Numbered from the stretch's first letter, positions 8,773 through 17,351 are shown. The stretch is 37,265 nucleotides of DNA from Candidatus Nanopelagicales bacterium (GCA_030834095.1 JAURGA010000013.1:1-37265); one strand, 5' to 3'. The notes: a model not told the origin generated them from the letters alone. Translations and numbers: made by a program.

Positions 8773-8796
8773 CCGATTATTCAGCAGCCGTCTTGC

Positions 8797-8802
8797 TAGG
8801 GT
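8797..8802 (+). promoter_or_regulatory. Predicted -10 box of the aldo/keto reductase gene
   Basis: TAGGGT ends exactly 6 bases before the ATG at 8809, and no clear Shine-Dalgarno is present, so the mRNA is likely leaderless. Confidence 0.38.
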
Positions 8803-8808
8803 GGCATC

Positions 8809-9762
8809 ATGGAGAAACGGATACTCGGTAATTCTGGGCTACGTGTTTCCCGACTAGGTCTCGGCACAATGACTTGGGGACGCGATACCGACGAACATGA
8901 AGCTGCCGACCAGTTAAAAACCTTCTTGGATGCTGGCGGAAATCTCATTGATACCGCGGCGATGTATGGAGATGGCGATAGCGAACGCGTAATTGGTGGC
9001 TTTATTGGAACTCTTGCAAAGCGAGAAGATCTAGTAATCGCAACAAAGGCTGGCATATCTTTCACAGCAGGAGAACGAAGTGTAAATAACTCTAGAACAA
9101 ATCTACTTAGTGACCTCGATAAATCGTTGTCGAGACTTGGCGTGGAATATGTCGATCTATGGCAGATTCATACTTGGGATCCAATGGTTCCACTGGAAGA
9201 AACCCTCTCCGCAATCGACCAGGCGGTCTCTTCTGGTCGCGTGAGGTATGTAGGTGTCTCTAACTTCTCGGGATGGCAATTGGCTAGAGCAGCAACTCTT
9301 CAAAATCCAATCTTTGGAAAATCGCCTATCGTCTCGACACAAGTCGAATATTCATTACTTAATCGCGGAATCGAAGCTGAAGTTATTCCTGCGAGCATCG
9401 AGATGAACATAGGAGTCTTGGCTTGGTCACCAATCGGCCGAGGGGTCTTAACAGGCAAGTATCGAAATGGTTCTCCTTCCGATTCGCGTGGAGCAAGTCC
9501 GCATTTCAGCAGCTTCATCGCACCATATTTGGATGAACGATCTCGCAAAATCGTGGATGCGGTCTGTGTTGCTAGCGAAGGCTTAGGTTATTCGCCACTA
9601 GAAGTAGCGCTCTCTTGGGTTCGCGAGGGTTACGGTGTCACAAGCGCGATTGTTGGCGCGAGGACTGCAGCACAATTGCGTGGAATTCTTACCGTAGAAG
9701 AAATCACTTTGCCAGAGCAGGTTAGAACAGCTCTGGATGAAATCTCGGCAGACATAAATTAA
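8809..9762 (+). CDS. Aldo/keto reductase
   Basis: A 317-residue NADPH-dependent oxidoreductase of the aldo/keto reductase superfamily with a TIM-barrel fold. The catalytic tetrad is visible: D48 and Y53 in NLIDTAAMYGDGDSE, K80 in VIATKAG and H121 in LWQIHTWDP. VSNFSGWQL and the C-terminal AIVGARTAAQL cofactor loop are typical of the YajO/Tas-like group. The natural substrate cannot be read from the sequence. It is transcribed away from the phosphatase gene and ends facing the M20 peptidase gene: the two stop codons share TTAA (9759-9762). In other actinobacteria an aldo/keto reductase often sits beside this phosphatase cluster, so a functional link is possible but unproven. Confidence 0.92.
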   Translation: MEKRILGNSGLRVSRLGLGTMTWGRDTDEHEAADQLKTFLDAGGNLIDTAAMYGDGDSERVIGGFIGTLAKREDLVIATKAGISFTAGERSVNNSRTNLLSDLDKSLSRLGVEYVDLWQIHTWDPMVPLEETLSAIDQAVSSGRVRYVGVSNFSGWQLARAATLQNPIFGKSPIVSTQVEYSLLNRGIEAEVIPASIEMNIGVLAWSPIGRGVLTGKYRNGSPSDSRGASPHFSSFIAPYLDERSRKIVDAVCVASEGLGYSPLEVALSWVREGYGVTSAIVGARTAAQLRGILTVEEITLPEQVRTALDEISADIN

Positions 9763-11072
9763 CTGTTCTGAAGGAATTCATTTAAAACCTTAACGCCAAA
9801 TTTAAGACCATCGATCGGAATTCGTTCATCAACCCCATGGAAGAGTGCAAAGAAATCTAGATCCGGTGGCAATTTAACTGGGCTAAATCCATATCCAATT
9901 ATTCCTAAATCTGAGAGCGCTTTGTTATCCGTTCCACCACTCATTAAATATGGAACCGGAATCCCCTCTGGGTCAAACTTGGCAAGCGCTGCCTTCATGG
10001 CATCAACCAATGGTCCTTCAAAATCTACTTGTAAAGCTTTGTCACGAACCAGAACTTCAATTTCAATTTCATCGCCGGCCAGCCTTGAAATAGTCTCCAG
10101 CAATTCATCCTCATAACCAGGTAGGAAACGTCCGTCAACAACAGCTGTTGCTTGTTGTGGAATCACATTTGCCTTGTAGCCCGCATTTAACATTGTTGGA
10201 TTAGCGGTGTTCTGAATTGTTGCACCTAACATACGAGCCGCTTCTCCGATATGTTTTAAAAGCGGGCGAGGATTCTTTGGATCGTATTTCTCGCCAGTCA
10301 ATTCAGCGATCTTCGACCAGAATTTTGCACCAGTTTTCGTCTCAATCTGAGGCCACTCGTACGAACCAATTCGTGCTACCGCTGCCGCTAACTTGGTGAC
10401 CGCATTCTTTGGATTAATGAACGATCCATGCCCTGCTTCGCCCTTTGCTTTAAGTTGAAGCCAGTTAATTCCCTTTTGCGCACCCTCAATAAAATAGAGT
10501 CGGTGTCCTCCAGTAATTGTTACCGAAAATCCACCAACCTCCGAAATTGCCTCGTTATAACCTTTGAATATTTCAGGACGGTTCTTAACTAGATATCTAG
10601 AACCATATTCGCTGCCCGCCTCTTCATCTGCAAAGAAAACGAGAAGAATGTTTCTCGGCGGTTTATAGTTTGCGCGTTTCCAAGCCCGCACTGTTGCAAT
10701 GATCATTGCATCCATATCTTTCATATCTACAGCGCCGCGACCCCACAAATATCCATCTTTGATGACCCCGCCAAATGGGTCAACTGACCAGTCATCGGCA
10801 TTTGCTGGAACTACATCCAAATGGCCATGAACGACCAGACCTGGACGCGAGGTGTCGGCGCCGCCTATCTTCGCAACGACGTTTACGCGATTTTCACCCG
10901 TAACGATTAGCTCGCATGCAATTCCAACTTCATTCAGCTTCTCAGCAACGTAAGATGCGATAGCTCTTTCATCGCCAACACCTTCACCGTGATTAACACT
11001 GGGTATACGAATCATTTCCTGGCAGATAGAAATACATTCTGCTTCTAGAAGTGCAAGATCTATCGCTTCCAT
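9759..11072 (-). CDS. M20-family zinc metallopeptidase / deacylase
   Basis: A 437-residue M20 di-zinc hydrolase, related to ArgE/DapE and carboxypeptidase-like enzymes. Metal-binding motifs: VVHGHLDVVP (H84 as ligand, D86), GRGAVDMKD (bridging D116), FFADEEAGSEYG (general base E150 and ligand E151), ISEVGG further on, and the last histidine in LFHGVDERIP. A bacterial exopeptidase dimerisation domain lies between, with KGEAGHGSFINPKNA. Substrate not determined: a dipeptidase or amino-acid deacylase role is most likely. I chose ATG 11072; the frame stays open upstream to 11243 but that would run into the tRNA gene. The start has only a weak, distant AAGAGG. Confidence 0.88.
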   Translation of the reverse strand: MEAIDLALLEAECISICQEMIRIPSVNHGEGVGDERAIASYVAEKLNEVGIACELIVTGENRVNVVAKIGGADTSRPGLVVHGHLDVVPANADDWSVDPFGGVIKDGYLWGRGAVDMKDMDAMIIATVRAWKRANYKPPRNILLVFFADEEAGSEYGSRYLVKNRPEIFKGYNEAISEVGGFSVTITGGHRLYFIEGAQKGINWLQLKAKGEAGHGSFINPKNAVTKLAAAVARIGSYEWPQIETKTGAKFWSKIAELTGEKYDPKNPRPLLKHIGEAARMLGATIQNTANPTMLNAGYKANVIPQQATAVVDGRFLPGYEDELLETISRLAGDEIEIEVLVRDKALQVDFEGPLVDAMKAALAKFDPEGIPVPYLMSGGTDNKALSDLGIIGYGFSPVKLPPDLDFFALFHGVDERIPIDGLKFGVKVLNEFLQNS

Positions 11073-11131
11073 ACCATCCGAATCCTCTTGAGAGTTTCCC
11101 ACTCGCCTATCTTGCCTTAGTATCAACTCGA

Positions 11132-11161
11132 TTGTGATGATGTCCGCGTGATTGGTATCCT
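11132..11161 (+). promoter_or_regulatory. Candidate promoter of tRNA-Leu
   Basis: TTGTGA (11132-11137), an 18-base spacer and TATCCT (11156-11161) form a sigma-70-like promoter about 30 bases before the tRNA. It lies in the 118-base gap between the M20 gene and the tRNA, where I see nothing else. Confidence 0.35.
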
Positions 11162-11190
11162 TTCGCCAAGAAAAAGAGATTTTTACACTG

Positions 11191-11277
11191 GTCCGGGTGG
11201 CGGAATTGGCAGACGCGCTAGCTTGAGGTGTTAGTTCCCGCAAGGGATTAGGGGTTCAAGTCCCCTCTCGGACACCA
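11191..11277 (+). tRNA. tRNA-Leu, anticodon GAG
   Basis: An 87-base class II tRNA. The acceptor stem GTCCGGG pairs with CTCGGAC (one G-U pair), then discriminator A and an encoded CCA at 11275-11277. The anticodon stem CTAGC/GTTAG closes the loop TTGAGGT with anticodon GAG at 11225-11227, which reads CTC and CTT leucine codons. The long variable arm and the T arm with GGTTCAAGTC are visible. No terminator follows; the alcohol dehydrogenase start is only 40 bases downstream, so read-through is possible. Confidence 0.96.
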
Positions 11278-11317
11278 GAACTAATTTATAAAAATAGTGA
11301 TACCAGAGGAGCAAAAA

Positions 11318-12358
11318 ATGCAATCAAAGGGTTATGCCGTTCTCGAAGCATCGAAACCACTTGTTCCGTTTACCTTCTCTCGCCGCGATCTTCGCCCAGG
11401 AGACGTTGCACTTTCAGTCTCTTATGCTGGTATCTGCCACTCGGACATTCATCAAGCTCGGGAAGAATGGGGTCCCGCGCTCTTTCCAATGGTTCCAGGT
11501 CATGAAATCGCCGGCATCGTTACTTCAGTAGGGAGCAACGTAACAAAGTTCAAAATTGGCGACAGAATTGGTGTCGGGGTATTTATCGATTCCTGTCGTG
11601 AATGTTCATCATGTAAATCTGGGCTCGAGCAATATTGCCTTCAAGGCATGACTGGCACATACAACAATTATGAACGAGATGGAAAAACTCTTGCGCAAGG
11701 TGGATATGCAGATAGCTTTATAGTCGATCAAGATTATGCGGCTTCTATTCCTGACAATCTTGACCTGGCCGGAGTCGCGCCTTTGTTATGTGCTGGTATT
11801 ACTCTCTTCTCCCCTCTAAAAAATTGGGGCGCTGGTCCAGGAAAGAAAGTTGGAGTGATTGGACTTGGCGGTCTCGGTCATATGGGACTGAAGTTTTCTG
11901 CTGCGCTTGGAGCCCACACCACAGTCTTCTCTCATTCACCAAGCAAAGAGCAAGACGCCCGAAAAATGGGTGCTAACGATTTTGTGGTTACTAGCAATCC
12001 AAAGGAGCTATCAAAGCTGGATAGGGATTTTGATCTAATTTTAAATACGGTTTCTGCGGATATGGATCTAACCCCTTATCTGCAACTGTTGAAACTCGAC
12101 GGAACACTTGTGCTCATCGGATTACCAATAAATCCTTACACAATAAACACTCCAGTCCTCTTGGCTCAGCGACGTTCGATATCAGGATCAATGATTGGTG
12201 GCATCAAAGAGGTTCAAGAGATGCTTGATTTCTGTGGCAAGCACAATATTGTGAGCGAAGTTGAAGTTGTGGATCCGGAATACATAAACCAAGCCTACGA
12301 GAGGACTATTTCAAGTGATGTGAAATACCGCTTCGTAATTGACGCGAAGAAATTTTAG
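11318..12358 (+). CDS. Zinc-dependent NAD(P) alcohol dehydrogenase (CAD/YahK type)
   Basis: A 346-residue medium-chain dehydrogenase/reductase. Catalytic zinc ligands: C40 in YAGICHSDIH, H62-E63 in GHEIAG and the cysteine in PLLCAGIT. The structural zinc site has C93, C96, C99 and C107 (CRECSSCKSGLEQYC). The dinucleotide fold has GLGGLGHMGLKFSAALGA. The pattern matches the cinnamyl-alcohol dehydrogenase / YahK aldehyde reductase group, generally NADPH-dependent broad-range aldehyde reductases. Start: ATG 11318, with AGAGGAG placed well upstream; the frame is open to a GTG at 11297 but lacks a ribosome-binding site there. It lies 40 bases after tRNA-Leu and ends 4 bases from the convergent DUF554 gene. 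Confidence 0.9.
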   Translation: MQSKGYAVLEASKPLVPFTFSRRDLRPGDVALSVSYAGICHSDIHQAREEWGPALFPMVPGHEIAGIVTSVGSNVTKFKIGDRIGVGVFIDSCRECSSCKSGLEQYCLQGMTGTYNNYERDGKTLAQGGYADSFIVDQDYAASIPDNLDLAGVAPLLCAGITLFSPLKNWGAGPGKKVGVIGLGGLGHMGLKFSAALGAHTTVFSHSPSKEQDARKMGANDFVVTSNPKELSKLDRDFDLILNTVSADMDLTPYLQLLKLDGTLVLIGLPINPYTINTPVLLAQRRSISGSMIGGIKEVQEMLDFCGKHNIVSEVEVVDPEYINQAYERTISSDVKYRFVIDAKKF

Positions 12359-12362
12359 ATAC

Positions 12363-13097
12363 TTATTTAAATTGATGAAGCGCGCCGGCAATTAATGGGG
12401 CCAAGAAGAGAGCGGGCAGCAGATTCCCTACTGCAACCTGCTTGATCTTCATTACCCGAAGCGAAATTCCCAATAAGAGAATTCCACCGGTCGCCGTCAT
12501 AGCCAGGATTTGATAGTCAGGAAGAACTGTTCCCAGAAAGAGGCCGACCCCGGTCCAGGCAAATTGATAAATACCAACCGGGATACTGGAAACTGCAACT
12601 CCCCACCCCAAAGAAGCTGCAAATGGAATTGAAATCACGCCATCCAAAATGCTCTTCAAAACTAGTTGGTCAATTCCAGTTCCCATTCCATCACTGATAG
12701 ACCCCAGGATTGCCATCGGACCGATAACGAATAAAAGCGAAGCGGTGACGAAGCCATCGACAAATGGACTTGAACCGTTTGGATCAATTCTGGCCTTTAA
12801 TCTAACCCCAAATCTTTCAAGCCGATTCTCAATATCCAGAGCATTTCCGATTAAGGCACCAACAAGAAGAGCCGATAATATGGCGAAAATTGGCCAGCCC
12901 TGAGGCAGCTCTGAAACAAATTTTTGATTCCATAACTCTTTGATTGCATCCGCTGCTGCTAGCAAAGTTACAAAACCTAAAACCGTGATAATCAACTCTC
13001 GAGTGTGTTCTCGGAATTTAGCGCCAACAAAAATACCTAGCGCGGAGCCAAGGAGGATTGCTACGATATTTATTATCGTGCCTAGACCAACAAACAT
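12363..13097 (-). CDS. DUF554 family integral membrane protein
   Basis: A 244-residue membrane protein of the DUF554 (YqgA-like) family, function unknown. It begins with a hydrophobic helix (MFVGLGTIINIVAILLGSALG) which I give in part as GLGTIINIVAILLGSALG, and has about six or seven membrane segments; the glycine-rich IGPMAILGSISDGMG and the IENRLERFG loop are characteristic. The ATG at 13097 has an excellent GGAGGT ribosome-binding site. It is divergent from the YczE-like membrane gene with only 35 bases between, and convergent with the alcohol dehydrogenase. Transport is a fair guess for the fold but no substrate is known. Confidence 0.85.
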   Translation of the reverse strand: MFVGLGTIINIVAILLGSALGIFVGAKFREHTRELIITVLGFVTLLAAADAIKELWNQKFVSELPQGWPIFAILSALLVGALIGNALDIENRLERFGVRLKARIDPNGSSPFVDGFVTASLLFVIGPMAILGSISDGMGTGIDQLVLKSILDGVISIPFAASLGWGVAVSSIPVGIYQFAWTGVGLFLGTVLPDYQILAMTATGGILLLGISLRVMKIKQVAVGNLLPALFLAPLIAGALHQFK

Positions 13098-13126
13098 TGT
13101 TTACACCTCCGACTAATCGGTAGACT
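13097..13126 (+). promoter_or_regulatory. Predicted leaderless promoter of the YczE-like gene
   Basis: TTGTTT (13097-13102), an 18-base spacer and TAGACT (13121-13126); the -10 box ends 6 bases before GTG 13133, so the transcript would begin at the start codon. No Shine-Dalgarno is present. Confidence 0.45.
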
Positions 13127-13132
13127 CTAACA

Positions 13133-13822
13133 GTGAAACCCCAGGAAGTTTGTCAGAAAATCTGGCGCCTTCTCCAACCCGCAAAAACTATTCCACATAC
13201 CTCCTGGACTGCGAAGAACCGATGGTCTGTAACACCGAAAATATTCATTTTTTTGATAGTTGGACTATCTCTCTTCGGAATTGGAGAAGCGCTTTTAATA
13301 CAATCAACTCTTGGTAACTCACCTTGGTCGGTTTTTGCGCAAGGCCTCTCACTTCAAACTCCACTGAGTATTGGAGAAAGCACTGCGATAACAAGTTTGG
13401 CGGTCTTGGCTCTCTGGATACCACTTAGAGAAAAGCCTGGGTTCGGAACACTTGCCAACATCGCTGTAATTAGTATTTTTATTCAACTTGGCGTCGATCA
13501 TATTCCAACCGTAACTATGAACTTTCCACTTCAGATTCTCTATGTAGTTGTTGGCGTGGGGCTCGTAGGGTTTGGCTCTGCTATTTACATTACTTGTGGA
13601 CTTGGTCCGGGCCCGCGTGACGGACTTATGACTTCGTTGCACAAGAAAACCGGAGCTCGAATTTCAAGGGTTAGGTTGTCCATAGAAGTAACTGTCTTGA
13701 TCGCAGGCGCAGCACTCGGTGGATCTGTAGGACTAGGAACCGCAATCTTCGCCCTCTTTATTGGTATCTCAATTGCAACCAATCTCAACTTTGTGACTAA
13801 ATTATCCAATCGACTGGTTTGA
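13133..13822 (+). CDS. YczE/YyaS/YitT-like membrane protein
   Basis: A 229-residue polytopic membrane protein. After a charged N-terminal tail of about 40 residues there are five or so hydrophobic segments; IGEALLIQSTLGNSPWSVF and GLGPGPRDGLMTSLHKKTG match the YczE-like group of the YitT/YyaS superfamily (sulfate/anion-transporter-like by some annotations, function not proven). The GTG at 13133 is the only reasonable early start, and it sits directly downstream of a -10-like box. The 3' end overlaps the convergent ung gene by 26 bases. No operon partner. Confidence 0.8.
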   Translation: MKPQEVCQKIWRLLQPAKTIPHTSWTAKNRWSVTPKIFIFLIVGLSLFGIGEALLIQSTLGNSPWSVFAQGLSLQTPLSIGESTAITSLAVLALWIPLREKPGFGTLANIAVISIFIQLGVDHIPTVTMNFPLQILYVVVGVGLVGFGSAIYITCGLGPGPRDGLMTSLHKKTGARISRVRLSIEVTVLIAGAALGGSVGLGTAIFALFIGISIATNLNFVTKLSNRLV

Positions 13823-14426
13823 TCCCCAGTTCAATCAACCGATTATTCGCTTTCGTAAAAGGCCTAGATCCGAAGAAACCTCGATAAGCCGATAGCGGAC
13901 TTGGATGAGCACTTATTAAGGAATTACCATCGGGAATAAATCGTTGAAGTTCGGCAGCGTGCTTTCCCCACAAGATGAAAACTACGGATGAAGCGGCAAG
14001 ATACTTAACAACTTGGTTTGTAAAATCAATCCAGCCTACCTTTGCATGCCCCTGACTGGTGTTGGGGAGAGTCGTAAGTGATGTGTTCAAGAGCATCACT
14101 CCCCTAGATTGCCATCCTGTTAGATCTCCAGTTTTTGGCACAAAACCGATATCGCTCTCTAGCTCTTTGCAAATATTTTTCAGAGTTGGGGGTAATTTTT
14201 TGACAGTCGAAGGAACACTAAAGGCCAGACCCGTTGCATGATCTGGATTTGGATATGGGTCTTGGCCAACGATGCAGACCTTTACCTCAGAAATTGGTTG
14301 CTCGAAGGCAGCAAAGATTCGGTTCTGCTCTGGGATGTAAAGTTTGTTCAGTTCAATCTTGCTTAATAAATGTTTAGATGACGGTAGCGCCTCTTGCCAT
14401 TGTCGTGGCAGTGAATCAAAGAGCAT
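13797..14426 (-). CDS. ung: Uracil-DNA glycosylase (family 1)
   Basis: Removes uracil from DNA to start base excision repair. The water-activating motif GQDPYPNPDHATGLAFS has catalytic D56 (from the chosen start), with P replacing the enteric H after PY, as is common in actinobacteria; SAHPSPLSAYRGF is the minor-groove loop with the catalytic histidine; VVFILWGKHA is also typical. Three in-frame ATGs, 14450, 14438 and 14426, arise from a 12-base tandem repeat; none has a clear ribosome-binding site. I prefer 14426 (209 aa) because the family begins close to LPRQWQ. It overlaps the 3' end of the ABC ATPase gene by 11 bases (up to 35 if the first ATG is used), so translation is probably coupled. 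Confidence 0.93.
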   Translation of the reverse strand: MLFDSLPRQWQEALPSSKHLLSKIELNKLYIPEQNRIFAAFEQPISEVKVCIVGQDPYPNPDHATGLAFSVPSTVKKLPPTLKNICKELESDIGFVPKTGDLTGWQSRGVMLLNTSLTTLPNTSQGHAKVGWIDFTNQVVKYLAASSVVFILWGKHAAELQRFIPDGNSLISAHPSPLSAYRGFFGSRPFTKANNRLIELGIKPVDWII

Positions 14427-15222
14427 TGCCAACTGCATTGCCAACTGCATTGGCTGAGTAGCGATTATTAGCCATCGTTACGCTGATCTGCATATCATAG
14501 GCCAAACTCAAATTCTCAGATGTAATCACGCCACTGATAGGCCCACTACTAACAACGCTTCCATTCTTCAAAAGAAGCGCATGTGTAGAGCCCGCTGGAA
14601 TCTCCTCAATATGATGAGTAATTATTAGAGTTACGGGCGCATATGGATCTGTCGCAAGCAGATCGAAACGGTTCAATAAATCTTCTCGGCCACCTAAATC
14701 CAAACCGGATGCCGGCTCATCGAGTAACAAGATTTCAGGATCCGCCATTAGCGATCTAGATATTAGAACGCGCTTTTTCTCGCCCTCACTCAGAGTATTG
14801 AATCTGCGTTGCGCCAACCCGCGAACCCCAAGCGTGGTTAGTAGAGCCTGCGCTCGAGATTCATCCCATAGCTCATAGCTCTCATTCCATCTACCTAACA
14901 TGGCATACGCAGCAGTTAGGACGATATCAATTACCTTTTCGTCTTCGGGAAATAGATTTACAAGAGTTGATCCCATGAAACCTACTCTCGGTCTCAATTC
15001 GAAAACATCGACAGCTCCTAACTTGGATCCAAGAATTTCTGCGGAACCGGAAGTTGGATGAACTTGCGCGGAACAGATAGAGAATAAGGTTGATTTACCG
15101 GCGCCATTTGGCCCCAAAATAACCCACCGCTCGTTCTCGTTTACTTGCCAATCCAACGGCCCCAAAATAGTTTTACCATCGCGAACGACTGAAACTTTTT
15201 CTAGATTGAGAACTGGAATCAC
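14416..15222 (-). CDS. Stand-alone ABC transporter ATP-binding protein
   Basis: A 268-residue ABC ATPase of the iron-complex/molybdate-like import type. Walker A GPNGAGKST (37-45), signature LSEGEKKR, Walker B ILLLDEPASGLD and the switch histidine in IITHHIEE are intact, so it should hydrolyse ATP. No permease or binding-protein gene is adjacent, so its partner is unknown; similar orphan ATPases are found near serB in other actinobacteria. The start is GTG 15222; a TATCTT box ends 7 bases upstream and no Shine-Dalgarno is visible. The C-terminus has a small NAVGNAVGNA repeat from the tandem duplication shared with ung. Confidence 0.87.
   Translation of the reverse strand: MIPVLNLEKVSVVRDGKTILGPLDWQVNENERWVILGPNGAGKSTLFSICSAQVHPTSGSAEILGSKLGAVDVFELRPRVGFMGSTLVNLFPEDEKVIDIVLTAAYAMLGRWNESYELWDESRAQALLTTLGVRGLAQRRFNTLSEGEKKRVLISRSLMADPEILLLDEPASGLDLGGREDLLNRFDLLATDPYAPVTLIITHHIEEIPAGSTHALLLKNGSVVSSGPISGVITSENLSLAYDMQISVTMANNRYSANAVGNAVGNAL
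14423..14451. repeat. 12-base tandem repeat at the ABC ATPase / ung junction
   Basis: GCCAACTGCATT occurs twice in a row (14428-14439, 14440-14451), preceded by a partial GCATT at 14423-14427. The unit is a multiple of three, so both overlapping reading frames stay open: it adds NAVG repeats to the ABC protein's tail and MQLA repeats to possible Ung N-termini. Confidence 0.85.
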
Positions 15223-15229
15223 AGGCGTA

Positions 15230-15235
15230 AAGATA
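15230..15235 (-). promoter_or_regulatory. Predicted -10 box of the ABC ATPase gene
   Basis: TATCTT on the minus strand ends 7 bases before GTG 15222. It faces away from the serB box at 15270 in a 59-base divergent gap. Confidence 0.38.
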
Positions 15236-15269
15236 CCCGTAAGCGAGGCAAGTTAAGGTTATTAACCGC

Positions 15270-15275
15270 TAATCT
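15270..15275 (+). promoter_or_regulatory. Predicted -10 box of serB, leaderless arrangement
   Basis: TAATCT ends exactly 6 bases before GTG 15282. No ribosome-binding site separates them and the -35 is weak. Confidence 0.45.
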
Positions 15276-15281
15276 AGGCGG

Positions 15282-16487
15282 GTGAGCCAAATTAACACAG
15301 AACATACTGGCCTGATTCTAATTTCCGGAGTTGACGCCCCTGGGGTCACCCAAGCACTTTTCGCTGCACTTAACCCATTCTCAATAACAATATTGGATAT
15401 CGAACAGGTTGTAATCCGCGGAAGATTGATACTGACAACACTAATTTCTTTAGATCCTGCGCATGCTCAAGCCATAGAAACTGATCTATTAGGTGCTACC
15501 TCGAAGCTTGGCTTAGATCTAGCGATAGATTTTTCAGATCAGCCGAAGGGTGAAAGTAGAAATTCGAATCTTCATATTGTCGTTCTTTCAGAGAATCTTC
15601 GACCTGGCGGTATTGGTGCACTAGCCAGCAAAATTGCAGAACAAGGCGGAAATATTGACCGGATCCATAGAACCGCTTCATATCCACTTACGGCTATTGA
15701 GTTCGAGGTTTCGCTTAACTTAGATGATGATAAGTTGAAAATAGTTCAACGTGAACTCGCTGAAATTGCTCAGAACAGCGGCATTGATATCGCGGTAGAA
15801 CAGAGCGGTCTAGTCCGTCGTGCAAAGAGAATAGTTCTCCTAGATATGGATTCCACCTTGATCCAACAAGAAGTTATAGACCTTCTCGCCGAGAGATGTG
15901 GGGTCGGAGCTGAAGTTGCGGCAATTACGCAAGCCGCGATGCGCGGTGAACTTGATTTTACTGGGTCATTAACCGCGAGAGTGAAATTACTTGCCGGTGC
16001 TAACGCCGAGATTCTAGAGTCAGTCAAAGCGAGTATTACTTTGACGCCAGGAGCTAGAACGCTGATCCGCACTCTACACAAACTTGGTCACAAGGTAGGA
16101 GTAGTTTCTGGTGGATTTTTGGATGTAATCGAGCCACTATTAAAAGAGCTAGAGATTGATTTCTACCGCGCCAACAAATTGGAAATTACAGACGGGAAAC
16201 TAACCGGAAATGTTCTTGGTTCAATTGTCGATAAGAACGGCAAGGCTCTCGCGCTACGCGATTTCGCTTCGGCCGAGAACGTAAATCTCTCGCAGACAAT
16301 CGCTATCGGTGATGGGGCTAATGATTTAGGAATGCTCGAGCTCGCTGGATTGGGTATCGCCTTCAATGCAAAACCAGCGGTAAGAGCCGCAGCAAATAGT
16401 TCGATTAATTCGCCGTATCTAGATTCAGTTCTCTACCTAATGGGCATCACGAGAAATGAAATCGAAGACGCTGATCGGAATAATTAA
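15282..16487 (+). CDS. serB: Phosphoserine phosphatase
   Basis: Hydrolyses O-phosphoserine to serine, the last step of the phosphorylated serine pathway. Residues about 5-175 form two ACT-like regulatory domains (LILISGVDAPGVTQALF; LHIVVLSENLRPGGIGALA), expected to sense serine. The HAD domain starts with VLLDMDSTLIQQE (nucleophile D188, acid D190), followed by GVVSGGFLDVIEP and AIGDGANDLGML for magnesium. At 401 residues it is the standard actinobacterial two-ACT form. It starts with GTG 15282 directly after a -10-like box. It ends 3 bases before the convergent hisG stop codon. Confidence 0.95.
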   Translation: MSQINTEHTGLILISGVDAPGVTQALFAALNPFSITILDIEQVVIRGRLILTTLISLDPAHAQAIETDLLGATSKLGLDLAIDFSDQPKGESRNSNLHIVVLSENLRPGGIGALASKIAEQGGNIDRIHRTASYPLTAIEFEVSLNLDDDKLKIVQRELAEIAQNSGIDIAVEQSGLVRRAKRIVLLDMDSTLIQQEVIDLLAERCGVGAEVAAITQAAMRGELDFTGSLTARVKLLAGANAEILESVKASITLTPGARTLIRTLHKLGHKVGVVSGGFLDVIEPLLKELEIDFYRANKLEITDGKLTGNVLGSIVDKNGKALALRDFASAENVNLSQTIAIGDGANDLGMLELAGLGIAFNAKPAVRAAANSSINSPYLDSVLYLMGITRNEIEDADRNN

Positions 16488-16490
16488 GAA

Positions 16491-17339
16491 TTAAAGACGG
16501 CAGGCGTGGATATCTGTAACCAAGATTCCACGTGCCCCAACTTGCCAGAGTTCATCCATGATTCGATTTATATCGGAGCGCTTAACCATTGCTCGAACGG
16601 CATTCCAGTCACTCTTTTGTAGAGGTGAAATTGTTGGTGATTCAATACCCGGAGTAAGAGCGCAGGCACGCTCTAAATCAATACTCTTAACATCGTAGTC
16701 GACCAAGACATACTGTCTAGCGATAACTACGCCATTTAACCTACGGATTAAAGTTTCAATGGCTGGTGATATTGGAACACCATTGCGCGTAATTAGAATA
16801 GCTTCGCTCTCTAGCAAAACTTCACCGAAAATAGTTAAACCAGCCGCACGAAGAGTTCCACCAGTTGATACAACATCGGCAATCACATCGGCAACACCGA
16901 GGCGGATCGAGCTTTCAACCGCACCATCAAGACGAACTATCGAAGCCTTGATTTTCTTTGAGGCCAAGAAACTTTCAAGCAAGCCAGGATATGCCGTCGC
17001 GATTCGTTTATTCTGCAAATCAGCAAGCTCCATTTTTGCACCTGAAGTTGCAGCAAATCTAAATGTGCTTTTGCCAAAATCTAGTGGTAGAACTTCTGAG
17101 GCTCCTGCGCCAGAATCCAGAAGGAGATCTCTCCCGGTAATTCCAGCTTCCAGTTCCCCACTTCCCACATAAACCGCAATGTCTCTTGGGCGCAAATAAT
17201 AAAATTCAACATTGTTATCTGGATCTATGAATACTAGATCACGTAAATCATTCCGTTGACGGTAGCCCGCTTCCTTCAACATCAATGCTGAACTTTCAGA
17301 CAACGAACCCTTATTGGGAACAGCTATTTTAAGCGTCAA
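16491..17339 (-). CDS. hisG: ATP phosphoribosyltransferase (long form)
   Basis: Catalyses the first step of histidine synthesis, ATP + PRPP to phosphoribosyl-ATP. The 282-residue length and the C-terminal ACT/PII-like domain (KRSDINRIMDEL ... ARGILVTDIHAC) mark the long, histidine-inhibited form that works without HisZ. KIAVPNKGSLSE starts the catalytic part, and ADVIADVVSTGGTL is the PRPP-binding loop. The start is TTG 17339, supported by AGGAAG just upstream and by the usual position of the family N-terminus. It follows hisE by 12 bases; the rest of the histidine pathway is not in this window. Confidence 0.95.
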   Translation of the reverse strand: MTLKIAVPNKGSLSESSALMLKEAGYRQRNDLRDLVFIDPDNNVEFYYLRPRDIAVYVGSGELEAGITGRDLLLDSGAGASEVLPLDFGKSTFRFAATSGAKMELADLQNKRIATAYPGLLESFLASKKIKASIVRLDGAVESSIRLGVADVIADVVSTGGTLRAAGLTIFGEVLLESEAILITRNGVPISPAIETLIRRLNGVVIARQYVLVDYDVKSIDLERACALTPGIESPTISPLQKSDWNAVRAMVKRSDINRIMDELWQVGARGILVTDIHACRL

Positions 17340-17351
17340 TTCTCTTCCTAA

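Noticed and set aside
11073-11243. Upstream extension of the M20 peptidase frame by 57 codons
   Set aside because: It would overlap the tRNA-Leu gene, and the M20 family begins close to the ATG at 11072.
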